Positions 42,173 to 50,805 are shown, counted from the first letter of the stretch. The stretch is DNA of 64,000 bases from Streptomyces sp. NBC_01445 (GCF_035918235.1 NZ_CP109485.1:5939501-6003500); one strand, 5' to 3'. A program made the numbers and translations. Notes: generated from the sequence alone by a model not told the origin.

Positions 42173-42877
42173 ATGGGTGTGCGGCTCATGGTGGTCGACG
42201 ACCACCGACTGCTCGCCGAGGCGCTCGCTTCGGCTCTCAAGCTGCGCGGGCACCGGGTGCTCGCGGCGGCCGCGCCGGCCGCGGGAGCGGCCGAGCTGGT
42301 GATCCAGCGGGCGCCCGAGGTCTGCCTCATCGGTACGGCGACGCCCGCGGAGCCGGGCATCTTCGACCCGATCGTGCGCATCAAGCGGGAGCGCCCGCAG
42401 GTGGCGGTCGTCGTCCTCGGGCCCGTGCCGTCACCGCGCGGGATCGCGGCGGCGTTCGCGGCCGGCGCCTGTGGCTACGTACGGCACGACGAGCGGATCG
42501 AGGGGGTCGAGCGCGCCCTGATGAAGGCGCGGGCGGGCGAGGCGGCCGTGGCGCCGCAGCTCCTGCAGGGAGCCTTCAGCGAGCTGCTCAACCCGGCCGC
42601 GCAGCCAGACGACGAGGGGCAGCGGCTCCTGCAGATGCTGACGCCGCGCGAGGTCGAGGTCCTGGTCCGGGTCGCGGACGGCGAGGACACCCGGCTCATC
42701 GCGGCCGGAATGGGCATCGCCCCGAGCACGGCCCGTACGCATGTGCAGCGGGTCCTGATGAAGTTGGGCGTCGGCTCGCGCCTGGAGGCGGCGGCGCTGG
42801 CCGCGCGCACGGGGCTCCTCGACCGGGCGGGGCCGGTGGTCCCGGCGGCTCCGGGCGTGCCGGATCCGGAGTCCTGA
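42173..42877 (+). CDS. LuxR-type regulator with degenerate receiver domain
   Basis: This 234-residue NarL/LuxR-like regulator keeps the acidic pair of a receiver in LMVVDDHRLL. The phosphorylation position, normally L-D, is EVCLIGTATP (Gly). The Thr/Ser of strand 4 is Gly (VVVLGPVP) and the conserved Lys of strand 5 is replaced in GYVRHDE. It therefore cannot be activated by normal phosphotransfer. The C-terminal helix-turn-helix is intact: LTPREVEVLVRVADGED, then STARTHVQRVLMKLGV. The ATG at 42173 has a GGGGGA block upstream. No sensor kinase is adjacent. It lies just before the tRNA-Gly gene; a better preserved relative is at 49428. Confidence 0.88.
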   Translation: MGVRLMVVDDHRLLAEALASALKLRGHRVLAAAAPAAGAAELVIQRAPEVCLIGTATPAEPGIFDPIVRIKRERPQVAVVVLGPVPSPRGIAAAFAAGACGYVRHDERIEGVERALMKARAGEAAVAPQLLQGAFSELLNPAAQPDDEGQRLLQMLTPREVEVLVRVADGEDTRLIAAGMGIAPSTARTHVQRVLMKLGVGSRLEAAALAARTGLLDRAGPVVPAAPGVPDPES

Positions 42878-42927
42878 GCTAGAGTCGATCCCGTGCTCGT
42901 CACCGCGACTCGTGGTGTGCGGGCAGT

Positions 42928-43000
42928 GCGTCGGTGGTCCAAGGAAAGGCGCCCCGCTTCCTGCGGGGAGATGCAGGTGCAAGGCCTGCTCGGCGCTCCA
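42928..43000 (+). tRNA. tRNA-Gly(UCC), non-canonical T-loop
   Basis: The 73 nt including encoded CCA fold as a full cloverleaf. The acceptor is 42928-42934 with 42990-42996 (two G-U pairs). The D-arm is 42937-42939 with 42948-42950, including A14, G18-G19 and A21. The anticodon arm is 42952-42956 with 42964-42968, loop CTTCCTG and anticodon TCC at 42959-42961. The T-arm is 42973-42977 with 42985-42989. Glycine identity elements G1-C72, C2-G71, G3-C70, C35, C36 and U73 are all present. The T-loop reads TGCAAGG, so position 55 is G instead of T, and position 37 is T. A possible -10 TAGAGT lies at 42880-42885 and a terminator follows at once. Confidence 0.72.
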
Positions 43001-43004
43001 CCCC

Positions 43005-43036
43005 AAGTCCCGTCCCGCTTCGGCGGGGCGGGACTT
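43005..43036 (+). terminator. UUCG-loop intrinsic terminator of the tRNA gene
   Basis: A 14-bp stem with one G-U pair (43005-43018, 43023-43036) is closed by TTCG and followed by a T-rich GTTTCGTT. It begins 5 nt after the encoded CCA, so the tRNA is a single-gene transcript. Confidence 0.88.
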
Positions 43037-43174
43037 GTTTCGTTCACGGGGTGGGGCCCGGCTTGAATCCGCGGAGCAGGTACGCCAACGACTGTGCAGT
43101 GGTGACCAGTTCGACGCGGTCGTTGCCTTTCGCCGCCGCAGGCGAAATGAGAGGCGAGTCTTCGGAGTTCGAAG

Positions 43175-43212
43175 GGCCGGAGGCCATCACCCGTAGGTGA
43201 TGGCCTCCGGCC
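43175..43212. terminator. Hairpin terminator after symporter operon
   Basis: A perfect 16-bp inverted repeat (43175-43190, 43197-43212) lies 13 bp beyond the stop of the small membrane protein on the minus strand. The tract 43040-43174 holds no gene I can support. Confidence 0.82.
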
Positions 43213-43224
43213 GGGGCAAAGGGC

Positions 43225-43506
43225 TTACGCCTCGCCGTCCTGCGGCACCGGCGGAGCCGTCGGCCGCAGCTTCAGCCACACCAGGAAGAACAGCCCGAGG
43301 GCGAGCATGCCGAGGCCCGTCCACAGGTTGATGTTGATGTTCTCGGCCTTTTTCAGGTCGGCGTCGGACGCCGTGATGCCGGCGATCGTGACGATGACCC
43401 CGTACACCACGAACAGTCCGCCGATGATGCGCCGGATGTCGAAGAGCCGCGCCGCCGTCGCCGACTTGCGCTCCAACTCGGAGACTTCGTTCTGGAGTTC
43501 AGACAT
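43225..43506 (-). CDS. Small two-helix membrane protein accompanying symporter
   Basis: This 93-residue protein has a charged N-terminal helix (SELQNEVSELERKSATAARL) and two membrane helices (IIGGLFVVYGVIVTIAGI and LWTGLGMLALGLFFLVWL). It begins 18 bp after the symporter stop on the same strand and is thus in its operon. Its order and size suggest an accessory subunit of the transporter, but no direct evidence exists. Confidence 0.8.
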   Translation of the reverse strand: MSELQNEVSELERKSATAARLFDIRRIIGGLFVVYGVIVTIAGITASDADLKKAENININLWTGLGMLALGLFFLVWLKLRPTAPPVPQDGEA

Positions 43507-43524
43507 GAGGGTTCGCGCCTCCGA

Positions 43525-45207
43525 TCAGAGGGAGAAGGGGACGTAGCACAGCGCGGCGAGGACGATCGCGCCCCAGCCGAGCAGCGCGGGCTTGCGGTAC
43601 CAGGCGTCGTCGCCCTCGGCGGGCAGCTCCTCCAGGCCCGGCGCCGCCGTCCCGTACACGAGGCCCGCGAGCTCGGCCTCGGGCTTGGGCGCGGTGAACA
43701 GGGTGACGACGACCATGACGACCGCGCCGGCGACGAAGCCGACGATCGCCGAGACGAAGTTGGCGCCCTGGTCGGTCGGGATGTCGATGACGCCCTGCTT
43801 GTAGATCCAGAAGTAGTTGACCATCGCGGCGGTCGTGCCCGCGAGCAGGCCCCACACGCCGGACTTCATCGAGGCGCGCTTCCAGAACATGCCGATGATG
43901 AAGACGACGAACATCGGGACGTTGAAGAAGGAGAACAGCGTCTGCAGGTAGCCCATGATGTTCGAGAACGACGAGGCGATGAACGCCGTGCCGATCGACG
44001 CGAGGACGCCGACCGCCGTGATGAGGCGGCCGAACTTCAGGTAGTAACCGTCGGGCTTGCCGGTCTTCACGTACTTGGCCCAGATGTCGTACGTGAACAC
44101 GGTGTTGAAGGACGACACGTTCGCCGCCATGCCCGCCATGAACGCGGCGAGCAGACCGGTCACCGCGATGCCGAGCACGCCGTTCGGCAGTAGCTCCTGC
44201 ATCAAGTAGGGGATCGCGTCGTTGTACGTCAGGTCCGAACCGGTCATGCCGATCTTCGGCACCAGCACCGCGGCGACCATGCCCGGGATCATCACCAGGA
44301 AGACGATGAAGATCTTCGGGAACGCGGCGATGAGCGGGGTGCGCTGGGCGGCCGAGAGGTTCTTCGCGGACAGGGCGCGCTGCACCTCGGCGAAGTTCGT
44401 CGTCCAGTAGCCGAAGGAGAGCACGAAGCCCAGGCCGAGGATGATCGTCAGCCAGTTCGCGCCGAGCGGGTTGGCCTCACCGATGCCCGTACCGCCCCAG
44501 GCCGAGAGGAAGTTGTCGCCGTGCGCGCTCTTCAGGGAGTCGGTCATGCCGCCCCAGCCGCCGACCCGCTTGAGGCCGATGATGCAGAGGGGGATGAGCG
44601 CCGCGAGGATCACGAAGAACTGGAGGACCTCGTTGTAGATCGCCGAGGAGAGGCCGCCGATGGTGATGTACGCGAGCACGAACAGGCCGGCGACGACGAT
44701 GGCCAGCCACTGCGGCCAGCCGAGCAGCGCCTCCACGACGATCGACAGGGCGTACAGGTTCACGCCCGCGATCAGGATCGCCGCGAAGGCGAAGAGTATG
44801 GAACTCAGCAGGTGCGCGCTCTTGTCGAACCTCTGGAGCAGGTACTCGGGGACCGAGCGCACCTTGGAGCGGTAGTAGAAGGGCATCATCACGAGGCCCA
44901 GGAAGACCATCGCCGGGATGGCGCCGATCCAGTACCAGTGGACGACCGAGACGCCGTACTGCGCGCCGGTCGCCGCCATGCCGAGGATCTCGGTGGCGCC
45001 CAGGTTGGCTGCGACGAACGCCAGACCGGTGACCCAGGCGGGCAGGGAGCGGCCCGAGAGGAAGAAGTCGAGGCTGGTCTTCACGGAGCGCCGGGCGGCG
45101 AAGCCGATGCCGAGGACCACGACGAAGTAGATCGCCAGGATCGCGTAGTCGAGGCCGTTGGTGGGCAGCCGGAGCCCCGCGGCCAGGGTTTGTGTGGGGG
45201 ACAGCAT
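43525..45207 (-). CDS. Sodium:solute symporter (SSS family), likely galactose/glucose
   Basis: This 560-residue permease has about 14 membrane helices of the SSS family. It starts in LDYAILAIYFVVVLGIGF, has the sodium-site region SGRSLPAWVTGLAFVAANLG, the AYITIGGLSSAIYNEVLQFF helix typical of sugar members (SglT-like), and GYWTTNFAEVQRALSAKN. It is divergent from galT-galE-galK with shared regulatory repeats, which makes galactose or a galactoside the most likely substrate. The start ATG at 45207 matches the membrane topology. Confidence 0.9.
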   Translation of the reverse strand: MLSPTQTLAAGLRLPTNGLDYAILAIYFVVVLGIGFAARRSVKTSLDFFLSGRSLPAWVTGLAFVAANLGATEILGMAATGAQYGVSVVHWYWIGAIPAMVFLGLVMMPFYYRSKVRSVPEYLLQRFDKSAHLLSSILFAFAAILIAGVNLYALSIVVEALLGWPQWLAIVVAGLFVLAYITIGGLSSAIYNEVLQFFVILAALIPLCIIGLKRVGGWGGMTDSLKSAHGDNFLSAWGGTGIGEANPLGANWLTIILGLGFVLSFGYWTTNFAEVQRALSAKNLSAAQRTPLIAAFPKIFIVFLVMIPGMVAAVLVPKIGMTGSDLTYNDAIPYLMQELLPNGVLGIAVTGLLAAFMAGMAANVSSFNTVFTYDIWAKYVKTGKPDGYYLKFGRLITAVGVLASIGTAFIASSFSNIMGYLQTLFSFFNVPMFVVFIIGMFWKRASMKSGVWGLLAGTTAAMVNYFWIYKQGVIDIPTDQGANFVSAIVGFVAGAVVMVVVTLFTAPKPEAELAGLVYGTAAPGLEELPAEGDDAWYRKPALLGWGAIVLAALCYVPFSL

Positions 45208-45258
45208 GGAGAACTCGCTTCGTTGCGCGAACTGATCAGACCGGAACCTACGCGTCCA

Positions 45259-45275
45259 TGTTCAATAAATGAACA
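45259..45275. promoter_or_regulatory. Inverted repeat upstream of symporter
   Basis: TGTTCA - ATAAA - TGAACA is a perfect inverted repeat 51 bp before the symporter start in an AT-rich island, likely an operator overlapping the promoter. Confidence 0.6.
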
Positions 45276-45292
45276 CTTCTGCTGAGGTTCTT

Positions 45293-45388
45293 TGTTTGAT
45301 TGTGATGCGAGTGACATGCCACGCACCGAAGGATGCGTCCGCGGCCTTGACCATCCCGTTGAAGCGTGCTTTGTTATGTTTGATTATG
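45293..45388. promoter_or_regulatory. Paired TGTTTGATT repeats in gal/symporter intergenic region
   Basis: TGTTTGATTGTG at 45293-45304 and TGTTTGATTATG at 45377-45388 are direct repeats 84 bp apart (eight helical turns), the latter just upstream of galT. A further TTGATGCGA-like end follows both. The arrangement fits a DeoR- or LacI-type repressor acting on both divergent promoters, perhaps by looping. Confidence 0.55.
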
Positions 45389-45418
45389 TTGAGTTGATGC
45401 GAATGAGGAGCATCGGAC

Positions 45419-46480
45419 GTGAAGAAGACGTCGACCCGGCTCGCCGACGGTCGCGAGCTCATCTACTACGACTCGCGTGACGATGTCGTGCGGGACGCGG
45501 TGGACCGGCGTCCGCTGGACCCCGTCGCCTCCTCCTCGCAGATCCGCCGCGACCCCCTCCTCGGGGACAGCGTCGCCATCGCCTCGCACCGCCAGGCCCG
45601 CACCTACCACCCGCCGGCCGACGAGTGTCCCCTGTGCCCGTCCGAGGGCGACCGGCTCAGCGAGATCCCCGACTCCTCGTACGACGTGGCGGTCTTCGAG
45701 AACCGCTTCCCCTCGCTCGCCGGGGACGCCGGGCGCTGCGAGGTCGTCTGCTTCACCTCCGACCACACGTCGTCCTTCGCCGACCTCACGGAGGAACAGG
45801 CCGGACTCGTCCTGGAGGCCTGGACCGACCGCACCGCCGAGCTGTCCCACCTGCCCTCCGTGGAGCAGGTGTTCTGCTTCGAGAACCGCGGCGCCGAGAT
45901 CGGCGTCACCCTCGGCCACCCGCACGGCCAGATCTACGGCTACCCCTTCACCACCCCGCGCACCGCCCTGATGCTGCGCTCGGTCGCCGAGCACAAGGAG
46001 CAGACCGGCGGCCGCAACCTCTTCGACGACGTGCTCGCCGAGGAGCGCACCGGCGAGCGCGTCGTCCTCGAGGGCGACCACTGGGTGGCGTTCGTCCCGT
46101 ACGCGGCCCACTGGCCGTACGAGGTGCACCTCTACCCCAAGCGCCGCGTGCCCGACCTGCTCGCCCTCGACGACGGCGCGCGCACAGAGTTCCCTCAGAT
46201 TTATCTGGAACTCTTGAGGCGCTTCGACCGGCTCTTCGGAATGGGGGAGTCCCCGACGCCGTACATCGCCGCCTGGCACCAGGCGCCGTTCGGCACCCTG
46301 GACGACTTCCCCGGCGTCCAGCGGGACGACTTCGCGCTTCACCTCGAGCTTTTCACTATCCGCCGCACTTCCGGCAAGCTGAAGTTTCTCGCGGGTTCCG
46401 AATCCGGCATGAGCGTGTTCATCAACGACGTGCCGCCGGAGACCGCGGCCGAGCGACTGCGAGAGGTAGCGAGTACATGA
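45419..46480 (+). CDS. galT: Galactose-1-phosphate uridylyltransferase
   Basis: This 353-residue Leloir-pathway enzyme exchanges UMP between UDP-glucose and galactose-1-phosphate. The catalytic HPHGQ motif is in [13 protein letters not shown], zinc-type cysteines are in [11 protein letters not shown], and a second His-rich segment is WHQAPFG. GAGGAG precedes the GTG at 45419. It is first gene of the galT-galE-galK operon and its stop overlaps the galE ATG. Confidence 0.93.
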   Translation: MKKTSTRLADGRELIYYDSRDDVVRDAVDRRPLDPVASSSQIRRDPLLGDSVAIASHRQARTYHPPADECPLCPSEGDRLSEIPDSSYDVAVFENRFPSLAGDAGRCEVVCFTSDHTSSFADLTEEQAGLVLEAWTDRTAELSHLPSVEQVFCFENRGAEIGVTLGHPHGQIYGYPFTTPRTALMLRSVAEHKEQTGGRNLFDDVLAEERTGERVVLEGDHWVAFVPYAAHWPYEVHLYPKRRVPDLLALDDGARTEFPQIYLELLRRFDRLFGMGESPTPYIAAWHQAPFGTLDDFPGVQRDDFALHLELFTIRRTSGKLKFLAGSESGMSVFINDVPPETAAERLREVAST

Positions 46481-47442
46481 GCGGGAAGTACCTGGTCACC
46501 GGTGGTGCGGGATATGTGGGCAGCGTGGTCGCGCAGCACCTGGTCGAGGCGGGGCACGACGTCACCGTCCTCGACAACCTCTCGACCGGCTTCCGCGAGG
46601 GCGTGCCCGCCGGGGTGACATTCGTCGAGGGCGACATCCGCGACGCCGCCAAGTGGCTCGACCCGTCCTTCGACGCCGTCCTGCACTTCGCCGCGTTCTC
46701 CCAGGTCGGCGAGTCCGTCGTGAAGCCCGAGAAGTACTGGGACAACAACGTCGGCGGCACCATGGCGCTCCTCGCCGCGATGCGCTCGGCGGACGTGCGC
46801 AAGCTCGTCTTCTCCTCCACGGCGGCGACGTACGGGGAGCCCGTCAGCACCCCCATCACAGAGTCCGACCCCACCGCCCCCACCTCCCCCTACGGCGCCT
46901 CCAAGCTCGCCGTCGACCACATGATCACCGGGGAGGCGGCCGCGCACGGCCTGGCCGCCGTGTCGCTGCGCTACTTCAATGTCGCGGGCGCCTACGGCAG
47001 CTGCGGCGAGCGCCACGACCCCGAGTCGCACCTCATCCCGCTCGTCCTCCAGGTCGCCCAGGGCCGGCGCGACGCGATCTCCGTCTTCGGCGACGACTAC
47101 CCGACGCCCGACGGCACCTGCGTGCGCGACTACATCCACGTCGCCGACCTCGCCGAGGCCCACCTGCTCGCCCTCGACGCCGCCCGCCCCGCCGAGCACC
47201 TCATCTGCAACCTCGGCAACGGCAACGGCTTCTCCGTGCGCGAGGTCATCGAGACCGTCCGCCAGGTGACCGGTCACCCGGTCCCCGAGGTCACCGCCCC
47301 GCGCCGCGGCGGCGACCCGGCCGTCCTCGTCGCCTCCGCCGCCACCGCGCGCGAGCGCCTCGGCTGGAACCCGTCCCGCGCGGACCTCGCGGGAATCGTC
47401 GCCGACGCCTGGGCCTTCGCCCAGGCACGCCAGGAGGGGTAA
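46477..47442 (+). CDS. galE: UDP-glucose 4-epimerase
   Basis: This 321-residue extended SDR has the NAD loop [13 protein letters not shown], the [12 protein letters not shown] segment, a catalytic Ser in [10 protein letters not shown], Tyr-x-x-x-Lys in SPYGASK, and a RYFNVAGA motif specific to epimerases. The ATG at 46477 overlaps the galT stop; galK starts 3 bp after its stop. Confidence 0.92.
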   Translation: MSGKYLVTGGAGYVGSVVAQHLVEAGHDVTVLDNLSTGFREGVPAGVTFVEGDIRDAAKWLDPSFDAVLHFAAFSQVGESVVKPEKYWDNNVGGTMALLAAMRSADVRKLVFSSTAATYGEPVSTPITESDPTAPTSPYGASKLAVDHMITGEAAAHGLAAVSLRYFNVAGAYGSCGERHDPESHLIPLVLQVAQGRRDAISVFGDDYPTPDGTCVRDYIHVADLAEAHLLALDAARPAEHLICNLGNGNGFSVREVIETVRQVTGHPVPEVTAPRRGGDPAVLVASAATARERLGWNPSRADLAGIVADAWAFAQARQEG

Positions 47443-47445
47443 GTC

Positions 47446-48618
47446 ATGTCCGTCGCCTCGCAGTTCAGCGATCTGTACGGATACGAGCCCGAGGGGGTCT
47501 GGGCCGCGCCCGGACGCGTGAACCTCATCGGCGAGTACACCGACTTCAACGAGGGCTTCGTGATGCCGCTCGCGCTGCCGCACACCGCGGTGGCCGCCGT
47601 CGCGCGCCGCACCGACGGCGTCCTGCGGCTGCACTCCGCGGACATCGACGCGCCGATCGCCGAACTGCGGGCCGACGAACTGACCCCGCTCTCCGAGTTC
47701 GGGCAGGGCGGCTGGGCCGCGTACCTGGCGGGCGTCGTATGGGCGCTGCGCGAGGCCGGGCACACCGTCACCGGCGCCGACATCCACCTCGCGTCGACCG
47801 TGCCGACCGGCGCGGGCCTGTCCTCGTCGGCCGCACTCGAAGTCGTCACCGCGCTCGCGCTCAACGACCTCTTCGAACTGGGGCTCACCGGGCCCGAGTT
47901 GGCGCGGATCGCGCAGCGTGCCGAGAACGACTTCGTGCGCGTGCCCTGCGGGATCATGGACCAGATGGCGTCGGCGTGCGCCACCGAGGGCCACGTCCTG
48001 CACCTGGACTGCCGCGACCTGTCCACCCGCCAGGTCCCCTTCGACCTGGCCGCGCAGGGCCTCCAGCTGCTCGTCGTCGACACCCGCGTCAAGCACGAGC
48101 TGGGCGACGGCGCGTACGCGGAGCGCCGCGCGGGCTGCGAAGAGGGCGCCCGCGCGCTCGGCGTCTCGCACCTGCGCGACGTGTCGTACGCCGAACTGCC
48201 CGCAGCACTCGCCGAGTTGGCGGACCTCACCGACGAGCGGGTCGTGCGCTACGTCCGCCACATCGTCTGCGACGACCACCGCGTCGAGCGGGTCATCGAC
48301 CTTCTCGACGCCGGTGACGTACGGGCGATCGGCCCGGTCCTCACCGAGGGCCACGTCTCGCTCCGCGACGACCTGCGCATCTCCTGCGCCGAGCTGGACC
48401 TGGTCGTGGACACCGCGAACGCGTCGGGCGCGCTCGGTGCCCGGATGACGGGCGGTGGCTTCGGCGGCTCCGCGATCGTCCTGGTGGAGGAGCCGGACGC
48501 GGACGCGGTGACGAAGTCGATCACGGAGGCGTTCGTTTCGGCGGGCTACACGGCCCCCCGCGTCTTCCCCGCGGTCCCGTCGGCGGGAGCTCACAAACTC
48601 ACCCCAGCCGCTTCGTAG
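47446..48618 (+). CDS. galK: Galactokinase
   Basis: This 390-residue GHMP kinase has the galactose signature GRVNLIGEYTDFNEGFVMP, the ATP loop VPTGAGLSSSAALEV, and GARMTGGGFGGSAIVLV. The catalytic Asp is in GIMDQMASACA. It is last in the gal operon. Its final codons (HKLTPAAS) are written on the complement of a remnant of an acetyltransferase gene end, so the galK C-terminus appears to have been set by that duplicated DNA. Confidence 0.94.
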   Translation: MSVASQFSDLYGYEPEGVWAAPGRVNLIGEYTDFNEGFVMPLALPHTAVAAVARRTDGVLRLHSADIDAPIAELRADELTPLSEFGQGGWAAYLAGVVWALREAGHTVTGADIHLASTVPTGAGLSSSAALEVVTALALNDLFELGLTGPELARIAQRAENDFVRVPCGIMDQMASACATEGHVLHLDCRDLSTRQVPFDLAAQGLQLLVVDTRVKHELGDGAYAERRAGCEEGARALGVSHLRDVSYAELPAALAELADLTDERVVRYVRHIVCDDHRVERVIDLLDAGDVRAIGPVLTEGHVSLRDDLRISCAELDLVVDTANASGALGARMTGGGFGGSAIVLVEEPDADAVTKSITEAFVSAGYTAPRVFPAVPSAGAHKLTPAAS

Positions 48619-48649
48619 GAGTGAACTCCTTGGTCCCCGGCGGGTGGTC
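48599..48649 (-). pseudogene. Remnant C-terminus of a second GNAT gene
   Basis: On the minus strand this encodes DHPPGTKEFTPTKRLG-stop, which differs at three of 16 residues from the end of the neighbouring acetyltransferase (DYPPGIKEFTLTKRLG). The similarity stops sharply upstream. It overlaps the last codons and stop of galK. It shows that a GNAT gene or its end was duplicated here and the copy was lost. Confidence 0.75.
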
Positions 48650-48705
48650 GGTGCTGTGCCCCATGGTGCGCTCCGCGCATGATTTGCCGCGTGGGCGGGG
48701 CGTGC

Positions 48706-49149
48706 TCATCCCAGGCGCTTGGTGAGCGTGAACTCCTTGATCCCTGGCGGATAGTCGGGGATCACACACACCAGCTCGTAGCCGTGCTGGCGGTAGAAGC
48801 CCGGCGCCTGGAAGTCCCAGGTCTCCACTCGGGCGCCGTGGCAGGAGCGGTCCTCGTGGGCGATGCGTTCCGCCTCCGCGAGGAGGCGGGAGCCGAGGCC
48901 CTTCGCGCGGTGGCGGTCGTCCACCCAGAGCAGGTTCACGTGGAGCCAGGTCGCCCAGGTGTGCCCGTCCAGGCCGCCGGCGATCTCGCCGCTCTCGTCC
49001 AACGCCCAGACCTGGAGCGGCACTTCACGTTCCTCGGGCGTCCCCCGCAGCGACCTGAGCTCCGCCGACGCCGCGGTATTCGCCTCCCGCAGCCGGAAGT
49101 GAAGAAGATCGCGCCGCTGTTTGTCGACTTCTGTCTCAATACGAAACAT
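48706..49149 (-). CDS. GNAT family N-acetyltransferase
   Basis: This 147-residue acetyltransferase starts MFRIETEVDKQRRDLLHF. It has the acetyl-CoA motif A in LLWVDDRHRAKGLGSRLLAE, motif B with GARVETWDFQAPGFYRQHGY, and a C-terminal strand IKEFTLTKRLG. The GARVETWDFQAPGFYRQHGYE pattern resembles small-molecule or antibiotic acetyltransferases, but no substrate can be named. The ATG at 49149 is the start that fits the family length. Confidence 0.85.
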   Translation of the reverse strand: MFRIETEVDKQRRDLLHFRLREANTAASAELRSLRGTPEEREVPLQVWALDESGEIAGGLDGHTWATWLHVNLLWVDDRHRAKGLGSRLLAEAERIAHEDRSCHGARVETWDFQAPGFYRQHGYELVCVIPDYPPGIKEFTLTKRLG

Positions 49150-49427
49150 ACGCCTCACCATAAACGCGCAGGCCAACCAGTTCTGCAAATTGCCTTCCGC
49201 TCCTGGCCCGCGGCCCTACTCTGAGCACAGCACCGGTGGGGGCCGGTGCTGATCAGGGGGCGAGACAGCCGGGTACGACGCCCGGAGCGGGGGTGGCGGT
49301 ACGAGCACGGCGGCGGCCGTGCGACCGCGACGACCTGCCTCTTCGGGCGCTGTACCTGTGCCGGACAGCCTCCCGGCGCCGGGGAATCCCCTGCTCCGCG
49401 AGGAGCTTGGGGGAGGGGGTTATACAC

Positions 49428-50177
49428 GTGGTTCGCATCCGAGTCCTGGTCGTCGACGACCACCGCATCTTCGCCGAGTCGCTCGCCGCGGCTCTCGCCG
49501 CCGAGCCCGACGTGGACGTGTCAGCGGCCGGCAGCGGCCCCGCCGCACTGCGCTGCATGGACCGCGCGGCGGCGGAAGGGCGCCGGTTCGACGTCCTCCT
49601 CGTCGACGCCGATCTGGGAGCGGCCCTGCACGGCCCGCGCCCGGCGACGGCAGTGCCCGACACGGCGCCCGGCCAGGACGGCCTGGTCGACGGGATCTCC
49701 CTGGTGGCGGGCGTCCGTTCGGGCCAGCCCACCGTTCGGACCGTGGTGCTCGCCGAGAAGGACGACCCGCGCCGCGCGGCCCTCGCGCTCCAGGCGGGCG
49801 CCTCCGGCTGGGTCGCCAAGGACTGCTCGCTCTCGCGGCTGCTCACGGTCATCCGGGGCGTCCTGCGCGACGAGACGCATCTGCCGCCCGCCCTGCTCAC
49901 GAGCGTTCTGCGGGAGCTGACCGCGGCCCGCAAGCACCGCACCGACTCCGAGCGCCTGGTGGAGTCCCTGACGCCGCGTGAGCGCGAGGTGCTGCGCTGC
50001 ATGGTCGCGGGCCTCGGCCGCAAGGCGGTCGCCGAGCGCCTGTTCCTGTCCCCGCACACGGTCCGTACACACATGCAGAACGTGCTGGGCAAGCTCGGGG
50101 TCCACTCCACGCTCGCGGCGGTGGCGCTGGCGCGCAGGGCCGGTGTCGGGCCCGCGGACCTGGAAGCGGCGTCCTAG
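49428..50177 (+). CDS. LuxR/NarL-type response regulator
   Basis: This 249-residue protein has a receiver domain with the acidic pair VVDDHRIF, the phospho-Asp in VLLVDADLG and the conserved Lys in GWVAKD. The strand-4 Thr is Ala (VVLAEKDD). A long loop after the phospho-Asp adds about 25 residues. The HTH is in LTPREREVLRCMVAGLGRKA, then SPHTVRTHMQNVLGKLGV. GGGAGGGGG lies eight bases before the GTG at 49428. No histidine kinase is adjacent. It is related to the regulator at 42173 but has kept its phosphorylation site. Confidence 0.9.
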   Translation: MVRIRVLVVDDHRIFAESLAAALAAEPDVDVSAAGSGPAALRCMDRAAAEGRRFDVLLVDADLGAALHGPRPATAVPDTAPGQDGLVDGISLVAGVRSGQPTVRTVVLAEKDDPRRAALALQAGASGWVAKDCSLSRLLTVIRGVLRDETHLPPALLTSVLRELTAARKHRTDSERLVESLTPREREVLRCMVAGLGRKAVAERLFLSPHTVRTHMQNVLGKLGVHSTLAAVALARRAGVGPADLEAAS

Positions 50178-50218
50178 GAACAAGAACCCGTACGACTGGG
50201 GCCCAGGGTCTGACGGTC

Positions 50219-50716
50219 CTAGCCGGGGATGTTGTCGAACGGCGCGGTCAACTGTCGCAGCAGGCCCGCCAGTTCGCCGCGCTGGGTGCGGGACAGCTCC
50301 GCGAGGATCGCCCGCTCCTGCGCGAGGAGGCCGGCGAGCGCCTGGTCGGCGCGGTCCTGCCCCTCGGTGGTCAGCCGCACCAGGACGCCGCGTCGGTCGC
50401 TCGGGTCGGGGAGGCGCTCGACGAGACCCTTCTTGGCGAGCCGGTCGATACGGTTCGTCATCGTGCCGGAGGTGACGAGGGTCTGTGTGAGGAGCTGTCC
50501 GGGGGAGAGCTGATAGGGGGCGCCGGCCCGCCGCAGGGACGTCAGTACGTCGAACTCCCACGGCTCCAGCTGGTGCTCGGCGAACGCCAGGCGCCGGGCC
50601 CGGTCAAGATGACGCGCCAGCCTGCTGACCCGACTGAGCACCTCTAGGGGCTCCACGTCGAGGTCAGGGCGTTCTCGGCGCCACGCTGCGACCAGCCGGT
50701 CGACCTCGTCCTCCAT
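50219..50716 (-). CDS. MarR family transcriptional regulator
   Basis: This 165-residue regulator has the winged helix in LEPWEFDVLTSLRRAGAPYQ, LSPGQLLTQTLVTSGTMTNR and the wing DRLAKKGLVERLPDPSDRRG, a typical MarR pattern. It is divergent from the methyltransferase-VOC pair. A palindrome overlaps the likely promoters, so autoregulation and control of the pair are expected. The ATG at 50716 lacks a strong Shine-Dalgarno. Confidence 0.9.
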   Translation of the reverse strand: MEDEVDRLVAAWRRERPDLDVEPLEVLSRVSRLARHLDRARRLAFAEHQLEPWEFDVLTSLRRAGAPYQLSPGQLLTQTLVTSGTMTNRIDRLAKKGLVERLPDPSDRRGVLVRLTTEGQDRADQALAGLLAQERAILAELSRTQRGELAGLLRQLTAPFDNIPG

Positions 50717-50752
50717 GACGATCAGTCTAGTGGGTCCCTCGACATGAAGTCT

Positions 50753-50782
50753 CTTGAATTCAACTATCTTGACATCGAGATA
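50753..50782. promoter_or_regulatory. MarR operator candidates
   Basis: TTGAATTCAA is a perfect palindrome at 50753-50762. TATCTTGAC-ATCGAGATA at 50765-50782 is an imperfect 18-bp inverted repeat with perfect outer arms TATCT/AGATA. Both lie between marR and the methyltransferase. Confidence 0.6.
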
Positions 50783-50805
50783 AATCCGGGAGGATGCTGG
50801 CCGCC

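Noticed and set aside
42928..43036. A structured riboswitch or attenuator before the downstream genes
   Set aside because: The next genes are on the opposite strand, and the fold matches a tRNA with anticodon, identity bases and CCA far better.
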